This document shows positions 1 to 7,975 of a DNA stretch of 41,941 nt, one piece after another. Below the pieces are notes generated by a model. The model worked only from the letters and a program-made list of their open reading frames with translations, made no database searches and was not told the origin of the DNA. Origin of the DNA: Lachnospiraceae bacterium (GTDB lineage Bacteria > Bacillota > Clostridia > Lachnospirales > Lachnospiraceae). The position numbers and the translations under genes were made by a program. The first letter of the stretch is position 1. Each line of letters begins with the position of its first letter. The stretch lies in the NCBI GenBank assembly GCA_009774625.1, contig VSOB01000026.1, forward strand, positions 1-41,941, read 5' to 3'.

Positions 1-153
1 CCCTTTTTCTGATTCCGCCTCTTCCTTCGATGCCGGCTCCTGTTCCTTTTCCGGCTTTGCCTCTTCCTCCGGTTCCGGCTCCTTTTCTGGCTTTGCCTCT
101 TCCTCCGGTTCCGGCTCCTGTTCCTTTTCCGGCTTTGCCTCTTCCTCCGGTTC
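1..153 (-). repeat. Tandem PEEEAKPEKE-type coding repeat
   Basis: The 3' visible part of the GH13 gene consists of about three and a half imperfect copies of a 42-48 bp unit encoding E-P-E-E-E-A-K-P-E-K-E-(Q)-E-P. Units differ by the presence or absence of an EQEP/EP step. The last copy in the window degenerates to ASKEEAESEKG. The composition (Pro, Glu, Lys, Ala only) fits an extended charged linker. What follows it is outside the window. Confidence 0.85.
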
Positions 154-2001
154 GTGATCTGCTGTCTGTTTCAACAGCCAGTATACCCCATGCCCCGGCA
201 TCTTTACACCTTTGGCCTCCATCTTCTCTCCGGTGATCAGATCCTGATAGAGTCCGTCGTCCTCATTGATCCAGGCAATCCGCTCTCCTTCATGGAAATT
301 GAACAGCGCCACCAGCTTTTCCTCTCCTCTGGCCCGGACCAGTCCCAGGATGGAATCATCCCATGTATCAATCGTCCATACATCCGCGTCGGAACAGAAT
401 ACCGGCAGGCTTTTCCGGATCTTTTCCAGAGTGCCGATGCCTGTAAAGAGCTGCTGTGGAACGCTCCCCTCCTCTGTCCTCTTTTCCGCCTGCTCCCAGG
501 GAAACTGTCCCCTGTGCAGATAACGGGAATCCTCCCGTTTATCCTGCTCCTGATGATAAGAGTAATCGTTTTCCTGTCCGATCTCATCACCGCTGTAAAT
601 CACCGGAATCCCGGACTGGGTGAACATATAGGCATGCAGCATAAGATCCAGACGGATGGCTGCCTGCAGTGCTGCCTCATCCTGTTCATAGGCCGCTTTT
701 TCAATCCCGCACAGAGAAGCCGTGGTGCCGCACAGTCTGGCATCCCCCGATACCGGATCCGAATTGTACAGCTCACCTCTCGCAAAAGAACCGGGAAATT
801 GTCCTGTCAGAAAATCATTCAGATACTTCTTATGGCTCACTTCTCCGATGCCGAACTGCATCAGAAAACGGTAATCCAGTCCCCAGCCGATATCGTCATG
901 GCACCGCAGATAATTCAGAAAAACATAGTCCCTGGGCAGCCGGTTCACAATGTCCATCTGCAGGCGCAGAAGCCGCACATCCCTTGTGGCCACTGTGTTC
1001 CATGTGCTTGCCATCGTGGTCACATTATACAGCATATGACATTCCGGCTTTTCCACCGTACCGAAATAAGGCGCTACCTTTTCCGGCTCCATCACCACCT
1101 CACCCAGCAGCAGAACACCCGGACATACGATCTCACCGATCATACGCATCATACGTACAATGGTATGTACCTGGGGGAGATTCCGGCAGGAGGTATACAG
1201 CTCCTTCCAGATATAGGGAACCGCGTCCAGGCGGACAATATCAATGCCCCGGTTGGCAAGAAACAGGAAATTGTACATCATCTCATTGAACACTCTGGGA
1301 TTTTTATAATTCAGATCCCACTGATAGGGATAAAATGTCGTCATCACATGGTAGCCGATCTCCCCATGCCAGGTGAAATTGCCCGGCGCGGTGGTAGGAA
1401 ATACCTGAGGCACAGTCTTTTCATACTCTGCCGGTATCTCACCATTGTCAAAGAAGAAATACCGGCTCATATACTCTCCTTCGCCTGCCCTGGCCTTTCT
1501 GGCCCATTCATGATCCTCCGAAGTATGGTTCATTACAAAATCCATACAGAGATTCAGGCCCTTTTTATGACAGGCATCCGAAAGTCTGTCCAAATCCTCC
1601 ATCGTCCCCAGATGCTCCTGCACCTTTCGGAAATCGGAAACCGCATAACCGCCGTCCGAACGTCCTTTGGGCGTGTCCAGAAACGGCATCAGATGAATAT
1701 AATTGACATTGCACTGCATCAGATAATCCAGCTTCTCCTGAACGCCCTTCAGATTCCCTGCAAAATTATCAATATACAGCATCATGCCCAGCATATCGTT
1801 CTTTTTATACCAGTCCGGCTTTTCTTCCCGCTCCTGATCGCTTTTTTTCAGACCTGCGCTTCTTGCTTCATAATAGGCATACATTTCCGTACATAACTCC
1901 GCAAACATATCAGAATTATCATACAGCTCCATATAAAGCCATCTCAGCTCATCATGATACCTGGAAAGCCGTGCCTGAAACACCTCGTCTTTCTTTGACA
2001 T
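1..2001 (-). CDS. GH13 amylosucrase-like glucosyl enzyme, 3' end outside window
   Basis: Cytoplasmic alpha-glucan/sucrose-active enzyme of glycoside hydrolase family 13, closest in layout to subfamily 4 (amylosucrase/sucrose hydrolase), which cleaves sucrose and transfers or hydrolyses the glucosyl unit. At least 667 codons are open to the window edge. The (beta/alpha)8 catalytic signatures are visible: RLDAV with nucleophile Asp259, LLGEV with acid/base Glu301, and RCHDDIGW (His368, Asp369, Asp370), typical of amylosucrases. No signal peptide is seen. The catalytic and C-terminal beta domains end near residue 612. After that comes an acidic tail made of imperfect PEEEAKPEKE(Q)EP repeats that continues off the edge, which is unusual for the family. 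The start at 2001 sits behind GGGTGG; an in-frame ATG at 2007 is also possible. It lies 17 bp downstream of the GH32 gene and is probably co-transcribed with it. Sucrose phosphorylase is less likely because of the RCHDDIGW signature. Confidence 0.85.
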   Translation of the reverse strand, partial: MSKKDEVFQARLSRYHDELRWLYMELYDNSDMFAELCTEMYAYYEARSAGLKKSDQEREEKPDWYKKNDMLGMMLYIDNFAGNLKGVQEKLDYLMQCNVNYIHLMPFLDTPKGRSDGGYAVSDFRKVQEHLGTMEDLDRLSDACHKKGLNLCMDFVMNHTSEDHEWARKARAGEGEYMSRYFFFDNGEIPAEYEKTVPQVFPTTAPGNFTWHGEIGYHVMTTFYPYQWDLNYKNPRVFNEMMYNFLFLANRGIDIVRLDAVPYIWKELYTSCRNLPQVHTIVRMMRMIGEIVCPGVLLLGEVVMEPEKVAPYFGTVEKPECHMLYNVTTMASTWNTVATRDVRLLRLQMDIVNRLPRDYVFLNYLRCHDDIGWGLDYRFLMQFGIGEVSHKKYLNDFLTGQFPGSFARGELYNSDPVSGDARLCGTTASLCGIEKAAYEQDEAALQAAIRLDLMLHAYMFTQSGIPVIYSGDEIGQENDYSYHQEQDKREDSRYLHRGQFPWEQAEKRTEEGSVPQQLFTGIGTLEKIRKSLPVFCSDADVWTIDTWDDSILGLVRARGEEKLVALFNFHEGERIAWINEDDGLYQDLITGEKMEAKGVKMPGHGVYWLLKQTADHEPEEEAKPEKEQEPEPEEEAKPEKEPEPEEEAKPEKEQEPASKEEAESEKG

Positions 2002-2018
2002 TATCATACCCACCCTTT

Positions 2019-3344
2019 CTATTCTGATTCCAATGTATACATCTGATACCCTTCCCGGACATCCGCCTGTATCTTACTGTCCAGATCATATACCACATTG
2101 CTCAGTACATACTCACCCTCATTGACAAAAATCTCGATCAGATTCCGGTCCACATAGATATCCAGATGACACCCCTCTTTGATCTCAGGTGTCATAAACT
2201 GCATGCGGTAATCATTGTGATCACGGAACACATTGCTCCGGTCCGCGCAAATATGACATCCATGCCGGTAAATCCAGTATCCGCCGATCCCAATGGATTC
2301 CCCTTCCTCCATATTCACACTGATCTTATAACCTGCCCTGTCAGCTTCCGACACATACAGGATCTGTCTCGTAAACTGTTTCCCGATATTGGGATGGACC
2401 CGGAAATAAATATGCCCGTCCTTTACCTCCACTACTCTGGGAATACAGAACATACCGGACCAGGCGCCGTCCACTGCCTCCGGCATCCGCATCCAGGCTG
2501 TCATCACCCGGCGCCCGTCCTCGTCCACCGTCGTCTGTGCGGCATACAGATCCATACCATAATCCGCAAACTGATAGGTATCCGGAATCTGCATGGTACA
2601 GGTTTCTTCCTCAAAGGCAACCGGCATACAAATCGTCTGTGCCTCATCCCGCATACCGTCTCTCATAATCTGCATGGGAGAAATGAGCAGGACACCACCG
2701 CCTTTCGTTTCAAAATAATCCGGACATTCCCACATCCATCCGAATCCTTTTCTGCCCACGGCATGGTTGACAAATTTCCACTCCGTCAGATCCGTACTCT
2801 TATAAAAAAGCAGCTTCCCTCTTCCGTCTCCGGACGTACTGCCCAGAACCATATACCAGGCATCCTTTCCCCGCCAGACTTTAGGGTCTCTGGTATGCGC
2901 CCGGTCCCCGGTTTTGGCATCCTCTATGCAGGGAATGACCACCATCTTATCGTCAAAATTGTTAAAATGCATGCCGTCTCCGGAGGTAATCAGCATCTGG
3001 GCCGAGTCAAACTGCTCTTCCTGACACATATGGATATTGGACGGATCCGGACTGCGATAATGAACACCTGTATAATATATGTATAAACGTCCCCTGTATT
3101 CCAGTGCACTGCCTGAAAAACAGCCGTTCTGATCCTCCTGCTTCGAAGGGAACAGCGCAATCTTTTTGTGTTCCCAGCTTACCAGATCATCGCTTACCGC
3201 ATGTCCCCAATACATGGTGCCCCACTGAGGGGCATAAGGAAAATGCTGGTAAAACAGATGATATTTCCCCTTATAATAAATAAAGCCGTTGGGATCATTG
3301 ATCCAGTTCCCCGGCGATTTCAAGTGTACTTTATCCCTTTGCAT
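2019..3344 (-). CDS. GH32 beta-fructofuranosidase / sucrose(-6-phosphate) hydrolase
   Basis: Intracellular family 32 glycosidase that releases fructose from sucrose, sucrose-6-phosphate or short fructo-oligosaccharides. Of 441 residues, the five-bladed propeller carries the three family signatures: WINDPNG with nucleophile Asp17, TRDPKV (Arg152-Asp153, the transition-state stabiliser) and WECPDYF with acid/base Glu206. The C-terminal part contains IDLN-type beta-sandwich features (IYVDRNLIEIFVNEGEY). There is no signal peptide, so the substrate must be imported first, which fits the adjacent ABC importer. Because import here is by an ABC system rather than a PTS, unphosphorylated sucrose or kestose is the more likely substrate (inference). 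The ATG at 3344 is chosen over an upstream GTG at 3350 because AAAGGGTGGG lies 5 bp before it. An internal promoter precedes the gene. Confidence 0.92.
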   Translation of the reverse strand: MQRDKVHLKSPGNWINDPNGFIYYKGKYHLFYQHFPYAPQWGTMYWGHAVSDDLVSWEHKKIALFPSKQEDQNGCFSGSALEYRGRLYIYYTGVHYRSPDPSNIHMCQEEQFDSAQMLITSGDGMHFNNFDDKMVVIPCIEDAKTGDRAHTRDPKVWRGKDAWYMVLGSTSGDGRGKLLFYKSTDLTEWKFVNHAVGRKGFGWMWECPDYFETKGGGVLLISPMQIMRDGMRDEAQTICMPVAFEEETCTMQIPDTYQFADYGMDLYAAQTTVDEDGRRVMTAWMRMPEAVDGAWSGMFCIPRVVEVKDGHIYFRVHPNIGKQFTRQILYVSEADRAGYKISVNMEEGESIGIGGYWIYRHGCHICADRSNVFRDHNDYRMQFMTPEIKEGCHLDIYVDRNLIEIFVNEGEYVLSNVVYDLDSKIQADVREGYQMYTLESE

Positions 3345-3378
3345 AACCACCCACCCTTTATTTTGATTTACAAGTTTT

Positions 3379-3406
3379 ATTATACAAGGAGAGGGTATTG
3401 TGTCAA
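3379..3406 (-). promoter_or_regulatory. Internal sigma-A promoter for GH32-GH13
   Basis: A -35 TTGACA (3401-3406) and a -10 TATAAT (3379-3384) lie 16 bp apart, both perfect consensus. They sit in the 89-bp gap between the permease gene and the GH32 gene. This would let the two sugar hydrolases be transcribed independently of the transporter. Confidence 0.75.
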
Positions 3407-3418
3407 TACCCCCTCCTT
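3386..3418 (-). promoter_or_regulatory. 33-bp dyad overlapping the internal promoter
   Basis: The arms 3386-3400 and 3404-3418 are complementary at 14 of 15 positions (the remaining pair is a G-T wobble in RNA), with a 3-bp centre. The dyad covers the -35 box and the whole spacer. In RNA from the upstream transporter genes it would form a very stable hairpin. No T-run follows, so it is more likely a 3'-end stabiliser, attenuator or operator than a simple terminator. Confidence 0.7.
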
Positions 3419-3433
3419 TAAAAACTTTTTTGT

Positions 3434-4294
3434 TTATTTAACTGCACCGGCAACCACACCGCCGATGATCTGTTTCTGCAGTACCACATACAGAATCAGA
3501 ATCGGAATCACACAAAGCAGCAGACCTGCCATGATTGTACCATAGTCAGCGGAATAAGTACCGTAAAAACTATAGGTGGAAAGCGGCAGTGTCAACAGTT
3601 CCTTCTTGCTCAGAACCAGCGAAGGCAGAAGGAAGTCATTCCAGAACGCCAGCGAGTTCAGAATCACCATTGTGGAGATGATCGGCTTCAGCAGAGGGAA
3701 CACGATCAGGAAAAAGGTCTGGGAATGAGAACATCCGTCAATACAGCTCGCCTCTTCCAACGCAATCGGAATATTGCCTTTGATAAAGCCGTGGAACATA
3801 AACACCGACATAGCCATGGAAAATCCGGTATGCATGAAAATCAGTGTCAGCCTGTGCTCCAGTATATGCAGCGTACCGCCGTAAATACTTACCAGCGGGA
3901 TCATGATTGCCTGGAACGGAATAATCATGGAAGCCACCATCAGTGCAAAGGTAAAATCGGAAATTTTATTTTTATTCCGCACGATATAATATGCCAGCAT
4001 AGCCGCCAGAAGTGTTACCAGGACAGTAGCGCTCACGGTAACCAGCAGTGAATTTTTAAAGGCGTTTAAAAAGTCCATCTGTACAAATGCTTTTACAAAG
4101 TTGTCAAAAGACAGTCCCTTGATGGTAAACAGCCAGGAAAACGGGCTTTTGATAATGTCTCTTTTCTGTTTCAGGGAATTGATTACCACCATAAGGAAAG
4201 GGAACATATACCCTATGAAAATAATGACCAGTACGGCAATTGCCAGTGCATTCGCCATTTTTCGTTTGTTGCCGCCAACACTTGTCTGCTTCAT
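3434..4294 (-). CDS. Carbohydrate ABC transporter permease, MalG type
   Basis: Inner-membrane subunit of a CUT1-family sugar importer, 286 aa with six predicted TM segments (first at about residues 13-35, last before the C-terminus). The cytoplasmic EAA coupling loop is clear (EEASCIDGCS, then FPLLKP near residues 178-203); it is where the ATPase docks. The start overlaps the stop of the upstream permease by one base (TAATG), indicating translational coupling. Together with the binding protein it forms the importer feeding the GH32 and GH13 enzymes. No ATPase gene is in the locus, so a shared MsmK/UgpC-type ATPase elsewhere is expected (inference from the family). Confidence 0.95.
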   Translation of the reverse strand: MKQTSVGGNKRKMANALAIAVLVIIFIGYMFPFLMVVINSLKQKRDIIKSPFSWLFTIKGLSFDNFVKAFVQMDFLNAFKNSLLVTVSATVLVTLLAAMLAYYIVRNKNKISDFTFALMVASMIIPFQAIMIPLVSIYGGTLHILEHRLTLIFMHTGFSMAMSVFMFHGFIKGNIPIALEEASCIDGCSHSQTFFLIVFPLLKPIISTMVILNSLAFWNDFLLPSLVLSKKELLTLPLSTYSFYGTYSADYGTIMAGLLLCVIPILILYVVLQKQIIGGVVAGAVK

Positions 4295-5166
4295 TATGCT
4301 TCCACCTCCTGTTTCTTAGTAAAGTATACCTGAAGTCCGCTGATACATGCCACTACGATAAAGAGTACAAATGCTTCTGCCTGACCCAGACCGAACGCTC
4401 TGGAAGTAAATGCTTTTTCATACACATGCATTGCTGCCATTTCCGTCGTCCCATAAGGGCCTCCTGCTGTCAGAGACAGGTTGACATCATATACCATAAA
4501 GGCACGGGACAGGGTCAGAAACAGGCAGATGGTAATGGATGACATCATCAGAGGCATCACAATATTGGTCATCTTCTTCCAGCCGGAAGCGCCGTCGATG
4601 CTGGCCGCTTCCATCACATCCTCGCTCAGTCCCATGAAACCTGCCACATAAATCAGAATCATATACCCGGAAAGCTGCCATACCGTTACCAGTACCAGAG
4701 CTGCAAATGCTTTGCCCGGCGTGGACAGCCAGGAAATCCCGAACAGACTCCATCCGGTAGACTCACCCACACTGACAAAGGCTCTGGAAAATACAAACTG
4801 CCATATGTAACCCAGGACGATACCGCCGATTAAGTTAGGGGTAAAAAACCCTGCCCGGAAAAAATTCTGTCCCTTGATGCCTCTTGTCAGAAGATAAGCA
4901 ATGGCAAAAGCCATCACGTTGACCAGCAGCACCACCACGATCACATATTCGAACGTCAGAATCAGGGACGACCAGAACTGAGAATCCCGGATCACACCGG
5001 CAAAATTTTTCAGTCCGATAAAGTTTTTGGTGCTTGATACGCCGTCCCAGTCTGTCAATGTCAGATATACACCATAGACAAACGGTATGATTACCACTGC
5101 AAAGAAACAGAACATGCCCGGTAATCCAAACATACAGAAATCTTTTCCACTGTTTTTTGATTTCAT
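4294..5166 (-). CDS. Carbohydrate ABC transporter permease, MalF type
   Basis: Partner permease of the CUT1 sugar importer, 290 aa with six TM segments, the first at about residues 12-33. The EAA loop reads EAASIDGASGWKK with MPLMM following (about residues 190-215), the hallmark of this family. At 290 residues it lacks the large periplasmic loop of enteric MalF, as is usual in Firmicutes. It lies 61 bp downstream of the binding-protein gene and overlaps the MalG-type gene, so the three transporter genes form one unit. Confidence 0.95.
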   Translation of the reverse strand: MKSKNSGKDFCMFGLPGMFCFFAVVIIPFVYGVYLTLTDWDGVSSTKNFIGLKNFAGVIRDSQFWSSLILTFEYVIVVVLLVNVMAFAIAYLLTRGIKGQNFFRAGFFTPNLIGGIVLGYIWQFVFSRAFVSVGESTGWSLFGISWLSTPGKAFAALVLVTVWQLSGYMILIYVAGFMGLSEDVMEAASIDGASGWKKMTNIVMPLMMSSITICLFLTLSRAFMVYDVNLSLTAGGPYGTTEMAAMHVYEKAFTSRAFGLGQAEAFVLFIVVACISGLQVYFTKKQEVEA

Positions 5167-5227
5167 ATTCTATCGCTCCTCTCTCGCCTGCGCCGTCCGG
5201 CTGCTGCCCACGGCTTTGGCTCTGCCT

Positions 5228-6604
5228 CTAATTCTGCTCTGCCCAATAGTCCTTTATGGATTGGATCAGTTCCTCCCGGTCACTTCTGTCTGCCAGATAC
5301 TTCTGCATTGCCGCACCCAGCACCGCCCAGTGGTCATTGGGAACAATCACCGAAGCATTGAAGGTATTGCCGGAATGTACTTTGGCATAAATATCTGCGC
5401 TGAGCGGATCCATCGGTTCGTAAGGATTGTTCTGGAAAGGCGGGATCACATTGCAGGTCTTAACCAGCATCTGCTGTCCGATCTCGCTGAAAACGATCCA
5501 GTTCAGAAATTCTTTTGCAGCCGCCTGCTGTTTTTCACTTGCCACGATCCGGTCCAGCATAACCTGTTTGGACGGAGAAGCCTGTATTTTCTGGTTGGCA
5601 AAATCCGTTTCATCATTGTTCATAAAATAAGGCAGAAATCCGTATGCATCCTCCACATCCGCTCCGGCCTCCGCCAGATTGGGCCATGCCCAGTTACCGT
5701 TAAACCAGAATGCCGTCTTGCCGTCTGCCAGATCGATGGCCATCTCATCATAATCCGCACCGAGAGGATCTCCCTGGGCAACATTGTAGGTTTTCAGCAC
5801 ATCAAACATATTCAGAAATTCATTCAGTCTGGCATAGCTGCTTAAATCCAGTGTACCGGATTTGATCTCCTCCACCTTCTCCTGCGCCCCCGGTGTAGTG
5901 CCGTCATACAGTTCATAGATATACTGGAGGTGATGTGCCCCCAGGGACCAGTCCTCTTTGGCTACGGAAACCGGTCTCTGAATACCGGCTGCTTTCAGTT
6001 CTTCCAGAAGCGCCACAAAGCTGTCCTGTGTTTTAATGGATGCGGGATCAAATTCCCGGCCCAGCGCCTCTTCAATCACTGCTTTATTGTAAATAATACC
6101 CCGGCCTTCAATACACAGAGGGAAACAGTATACCTTGCCATTGACTTCCGTCAGGTAGCCTTCCGCTTCCGCCACCCAGGGTTCGTCTGACAGATCCGCC
6201 GCCTTCTCTTCCGCCAGCGCGATCACATCCGTGGTATCCAGAATCGCTAATGTGGGCGGATTTCCCGAATTGTAAAGGCTTACCACCTTGGTGTACGGGG
6301 AATCACCGTCCGTCACAGGCATAACCTCCACATGTACGCCCGACTTTTCCTCATAGGCTGCGCTCATCTTTTCCAGCGCCACCTGGATTTCGGCTTTCGA
6401 GTTCAACAGTGTAATATTGGTTCCGCTCAGAGAACTGTCATACTCAAACGAATCCACTGATGTGTCGATGGGAACCTCTTCCACCACTTCATTGGGATCA
6501 TCCGGATCACTTGCAAATCCAAATGTGCATCCGGTCAGCGAAGCTGTCAGAAACGATGCCGTCAGTACCGACACAATGACCTTTCCCGAAATCTTCCTTC
6601 TCAT
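5228..6604 (-). CDS. Extracellular sugar-binding lipoprotein of ABC importer
   Basis: Family 1-type extracellular solute-binding protein, 458 aa, which captures the sugar outside the membrane and delivers it to the two permeases. The N-terminus has two basic residues, a hydrophobic stretch and the lipobox LTGC with acylated Cys26. An acidic linker follows, then the two-lobe binding fold. Several Trp residues (for example in FWFNGNWAWPN) could stack on sugar rings. The ATG at 6604 follows AGGAGGAGG by 7 bp. It is the first gene of the sucrose locus. By context the ligand is sucrose or a fructo-oligosaccharide; the sequence alone does not fix the ligand. Confidence 0.92.
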   Translation of the reverse strand: MRRKISGKVIVSVLTASFLTASLTGCTFGFASDPDDPNEVVEEVPIDTSVDSFEYDSSLSGTNITLLNSKAEIQVALEKMSAAYEEKSGVHVEVMPVTDGDSPYTKVVSLYNSGNPPTLAILDTTDVIALAEEKAADLSDEPWVAEAEGYLTEVNGKVYCFPLCIEGRGIIYNKAVIEEALGREFDPASIKTQDSFVALLEELKAAGIQRPVSVAKEDWSLGAHHLQYIYELYDGTTPGAQEKVEEIKSGTLDLSSYARLNEFLNMFDVLKTYNVAQGDPLGADYDEMAIDLADGKTAFWFNGNWAWPNLAEAGADVEDAYGFLPYFMNNDETDFANQKIQASPSKQVMLDRIVASEKQQAAAKEFLNWIVFSEIGQQMLVKTCNVIPPFQNNPYEPMDPLSADIYAKVHSGNTFNASVIVPNDHWAVLGAAMQKYLADRSDREELIQSIKDYWAEQN

Positions 6605-6638
6605 GCAATTTTCCTCCTCCTTTTTATTTCTTTCATGC

Positions 6639-6664
6639 GTAACCAGTTAAGTAACCGGTTACTT
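6639..6664. promoter_or_regulatory. Tandem LacI-type operators for the ABC operon
   Basis: AAGTAACCGGTTACTT (6649-6664) is a perfect 16-bp palindrome with the central CG typical of LacI/GalR-family sites. Directly beside it is a degenerate copy, GTAACCAGTTAA (6639-6650). The centres are 12 bp apart. Both lie between the -10 box and the start of the binding-protein gene. Confidence 0.8.
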
Positions 6665-6670
6665 TTCGTC

Positions 6671-6703
6671 ATTATAGTAGCATATTGATGCATGTTCCGT
6701 CAA
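6671..6703 (-). promoter_or_regulatory. Probable promoter of the sugar ABC operon
   Basis: A consensus -10 TATAAT lies at 6671-6676 on the minus strand. The only -35-like hexamer is TTGACG at 6698-6703, 21 bp away, longer than the ideal 17, so the -35 assignment is weak. The two operator sites at 6639-6664 lie immediately downstream, where bound repressor would block initiation. Confidence 0.5.
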
Positions 6704-6766
6704 TGCCTGAAATAAATTTTTGGAATCATGCCCAATTTATGGGAGTTTTTCTTGTTTATTTTTTAC

Positions 6767-6802
6767 AAAACCGGTTACTTTCGCTTTGCATAACCGGTTA
6801 CT
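6767..6802. promoter_or_regulatory. Pair of LacI-type operators at the regulator promoter
   Basis: AAAACCGGTTACTT (6767-6780) and ATAACCGGTTACTT (6790-6803) share the AACCGGTT core, with core centres 23 bp apart. The second ends just before the -35 box of the regulator gene, suggesting autoregulation and possible looping to the pair at 6639-6664, about 139 bp away. Confidence 0.78.
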
Positions 6803-6804
6803 TG

Positions 6805-6833
6805 TTGAAATATCTGTTTTTTTCTGCTATACT
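6805..6833 (+). promoter_or_regulatory. Promoter of the LacI-type regulator gene
   Basis: A -35 TTGAAA (6805-6810), a 17-bp spacer and a -10 TATACT (6828-6833) precede the regulator ATG by 36 bp. Confidence 0.8.
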
Positions 6834-6869
6834 AAAGCATAAATATTATTTGTTCAATCAGAGGGCTGT

Positions 6870-7901
6870 ATGGGTAAGAAAAAAAATGTAACTTTTGATG
6901 ACATTGCGAAGTTTACAAAGTTTTCAAAAACTACAATTTCCCGTTTTTTCAACAATCCTGACTCCCTTACACTGGAGAATCAGGAAATCATATCCAATGC
7001 GCTGGAGGAGCTGGATTATAAGGAAAATAAAGTAGCGAAGATCCTTGCCAACGGCAGGACTGAATTTATCGGCATCATCATTCCCAATCTGTTTAATCAT
7101 TACTATTCTGAAATGCTGAATCAAATACTGCTCACCTATGAGACTTTTGGCTATAAATTCCTTGTATTTGTGGGAAATGAACGGGAAGAGGTGGAGCGGC
7201 GCTATATCGAAGAGCTGCTCGCCTACAAAATAGAAGGGTTGATTATTCTAAGTTATACCATTCCTTCCAGAGAGCTGGCAGAGCTCCAGATTCCGATCGT
7301 GACTATTGAACGGGAGGATCAGTATGTATGCAGCGTTAACACTGACAATTATATGGGAGCGGTACAGGCTACCAGTCTGCTTGCAAAACATGGCTGTGAT
7401 ATTTTTATCCATACCAATTCCCCTGTGCTGCCTAACCTGCCTGCTTACGGACGCATCAGAGGATTTCTGGACACCTGCCAGGGAAAGAATTTAAAACATC
7501 GGATCATTTTCAAGCCTTTCGAAAGTACCTATGAGCAGACACAGAAATACCTGCAGGAGATATTGGACGAGCTGGAAAACGATTTTGCCGGACAAAAAAA
7601 GGGGATTTTCGTCTCCAACGATACCCATGCCAATATGCTGGTAAATATGCTGGTACGGAAATACGGCACACTGCCGGAAGATTATCTGATCATAGGTTTT
7701 GACAATTCTCCGGTTTCACTGGAAGCTGTCATCCCTCTCAGTACCATAGGGCAGCAAATCGACAAGATTGCCTTTGAGGCTGTCTCTCTGCTGGTGGATC
7801 TTATGAATGAGCGCAAAAAAAGAAAACCGGTCCCTTTACAGGAACCGATTCACAGAGTGGTACCTCCCGTCCTGATCCGAAGGGAGACCACGGAAAAATA
7901 G
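6870..7901 (+). CDS. LacI/GalR-family transcriptional repressor of the sucrose locus
   Basis: DNA-binding sugar-responsive repressor, 343 aa. The N-terminal helix-turn-helix reads TFDDIAKFTKFSKTTISRFF (about residues 8-27), with the hinge helix near residues 45-60 (VAKILANGRT). A periplasmic-binding-protein-like effector domain follows (FIGIIIPNLFNHYYSEML onward). It is divergent from the transporter operon, and four palindromic sites with the LacI-type central CG lie between them, so it very probably represses both itself and the transport/hydrolase genes. The effector is likely a product of sucrose/fructoside metabolism (inference). The start codon follows a modest AGAGGG site. The gene ends in a hairpin terminator shared with the glycerol operon. 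Confidence 0.92.
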   Translation: MGKKKNVTFDDIAKFTKFSKTTISRFFNNPDSLTLENQEIISNALEELDYKENKVAKILANGRTEFIGIIIPNLFNHYYSEMLNQILLTYETFGYKFLVFVGNEREEVERRYIEELLAYKIEGLIILSYTIPSRELAELQIPIVTIEREDQYVCSVNTDNYMGAVQATSLLAKHGCDIFIHTNSPVLPNLPAYGRIRGFLDTCQGKNLKHRIIFKPFESTYEQTQKYLQEILDELENDFAGQKKGIFVSNDTHANMLVNMLVRKYGTLPEDYLIIGFDNSPVSLEAVIPLSTIGQQIDKIAFEAVSLLVDLMNERKKRKPVPLQEPIHRVVPPVLIRRETTEK

Positions 7902-7922
7902 GGACATTTTTTGTCCCTTTTT
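7901..7922. terminator. Bidirectional terminator
   Basis: Stem GGGACA/TGTCCC (7901-7906 and 7912-7917) with a 5-nt loop is followed by TTTTTATTT on the plus strand and by TATTTTT on the minus strand. It sits between the convergent lacI-type gene and the glycerol operon, and the first base of the stem is the last base of the regulator stop codon. Confidence 0.85.
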
Positions 7923-7929
7923 ATTTATG

Positions 7930-7964
7930 ACAATAGAAAGTCCGCACTGCGTGCTTTCTATTGT
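7930..7964. repeat. Dispersed palindromic element, copy 1
   Basis: Perfect 11-bp inverted arms ACAATAGAAAG/CTTTCTATTGT enclose a 13-bp centre. A related copy (28 of 35 positions identical when compared with its minus strand) lies at 16691-16725, and the arms recur at 39968-39995. It lies between two convergent genes next to a separate terminator. Confidence 0.75.
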
Positions 7965-7975
7965 TTTGTCCGCTT

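Noticed and set aside
154..1896. Long plus-strand open frame of 580 codons
   Set aside because: It is the antisense shadow of the GH13 gene, which carries all catalytic motifs. The plus-strand translation is rich in Arg, His, Ile and Pro without any domain and has no ribosome site.
6605..6869. Catabolite-repression (cre) site in the sucrose promoter region
   Set aside because: No sequence close to the usual cre consensus was seen; all palindromes there carry the AACCGGTT core of the local LacI-type regulator.
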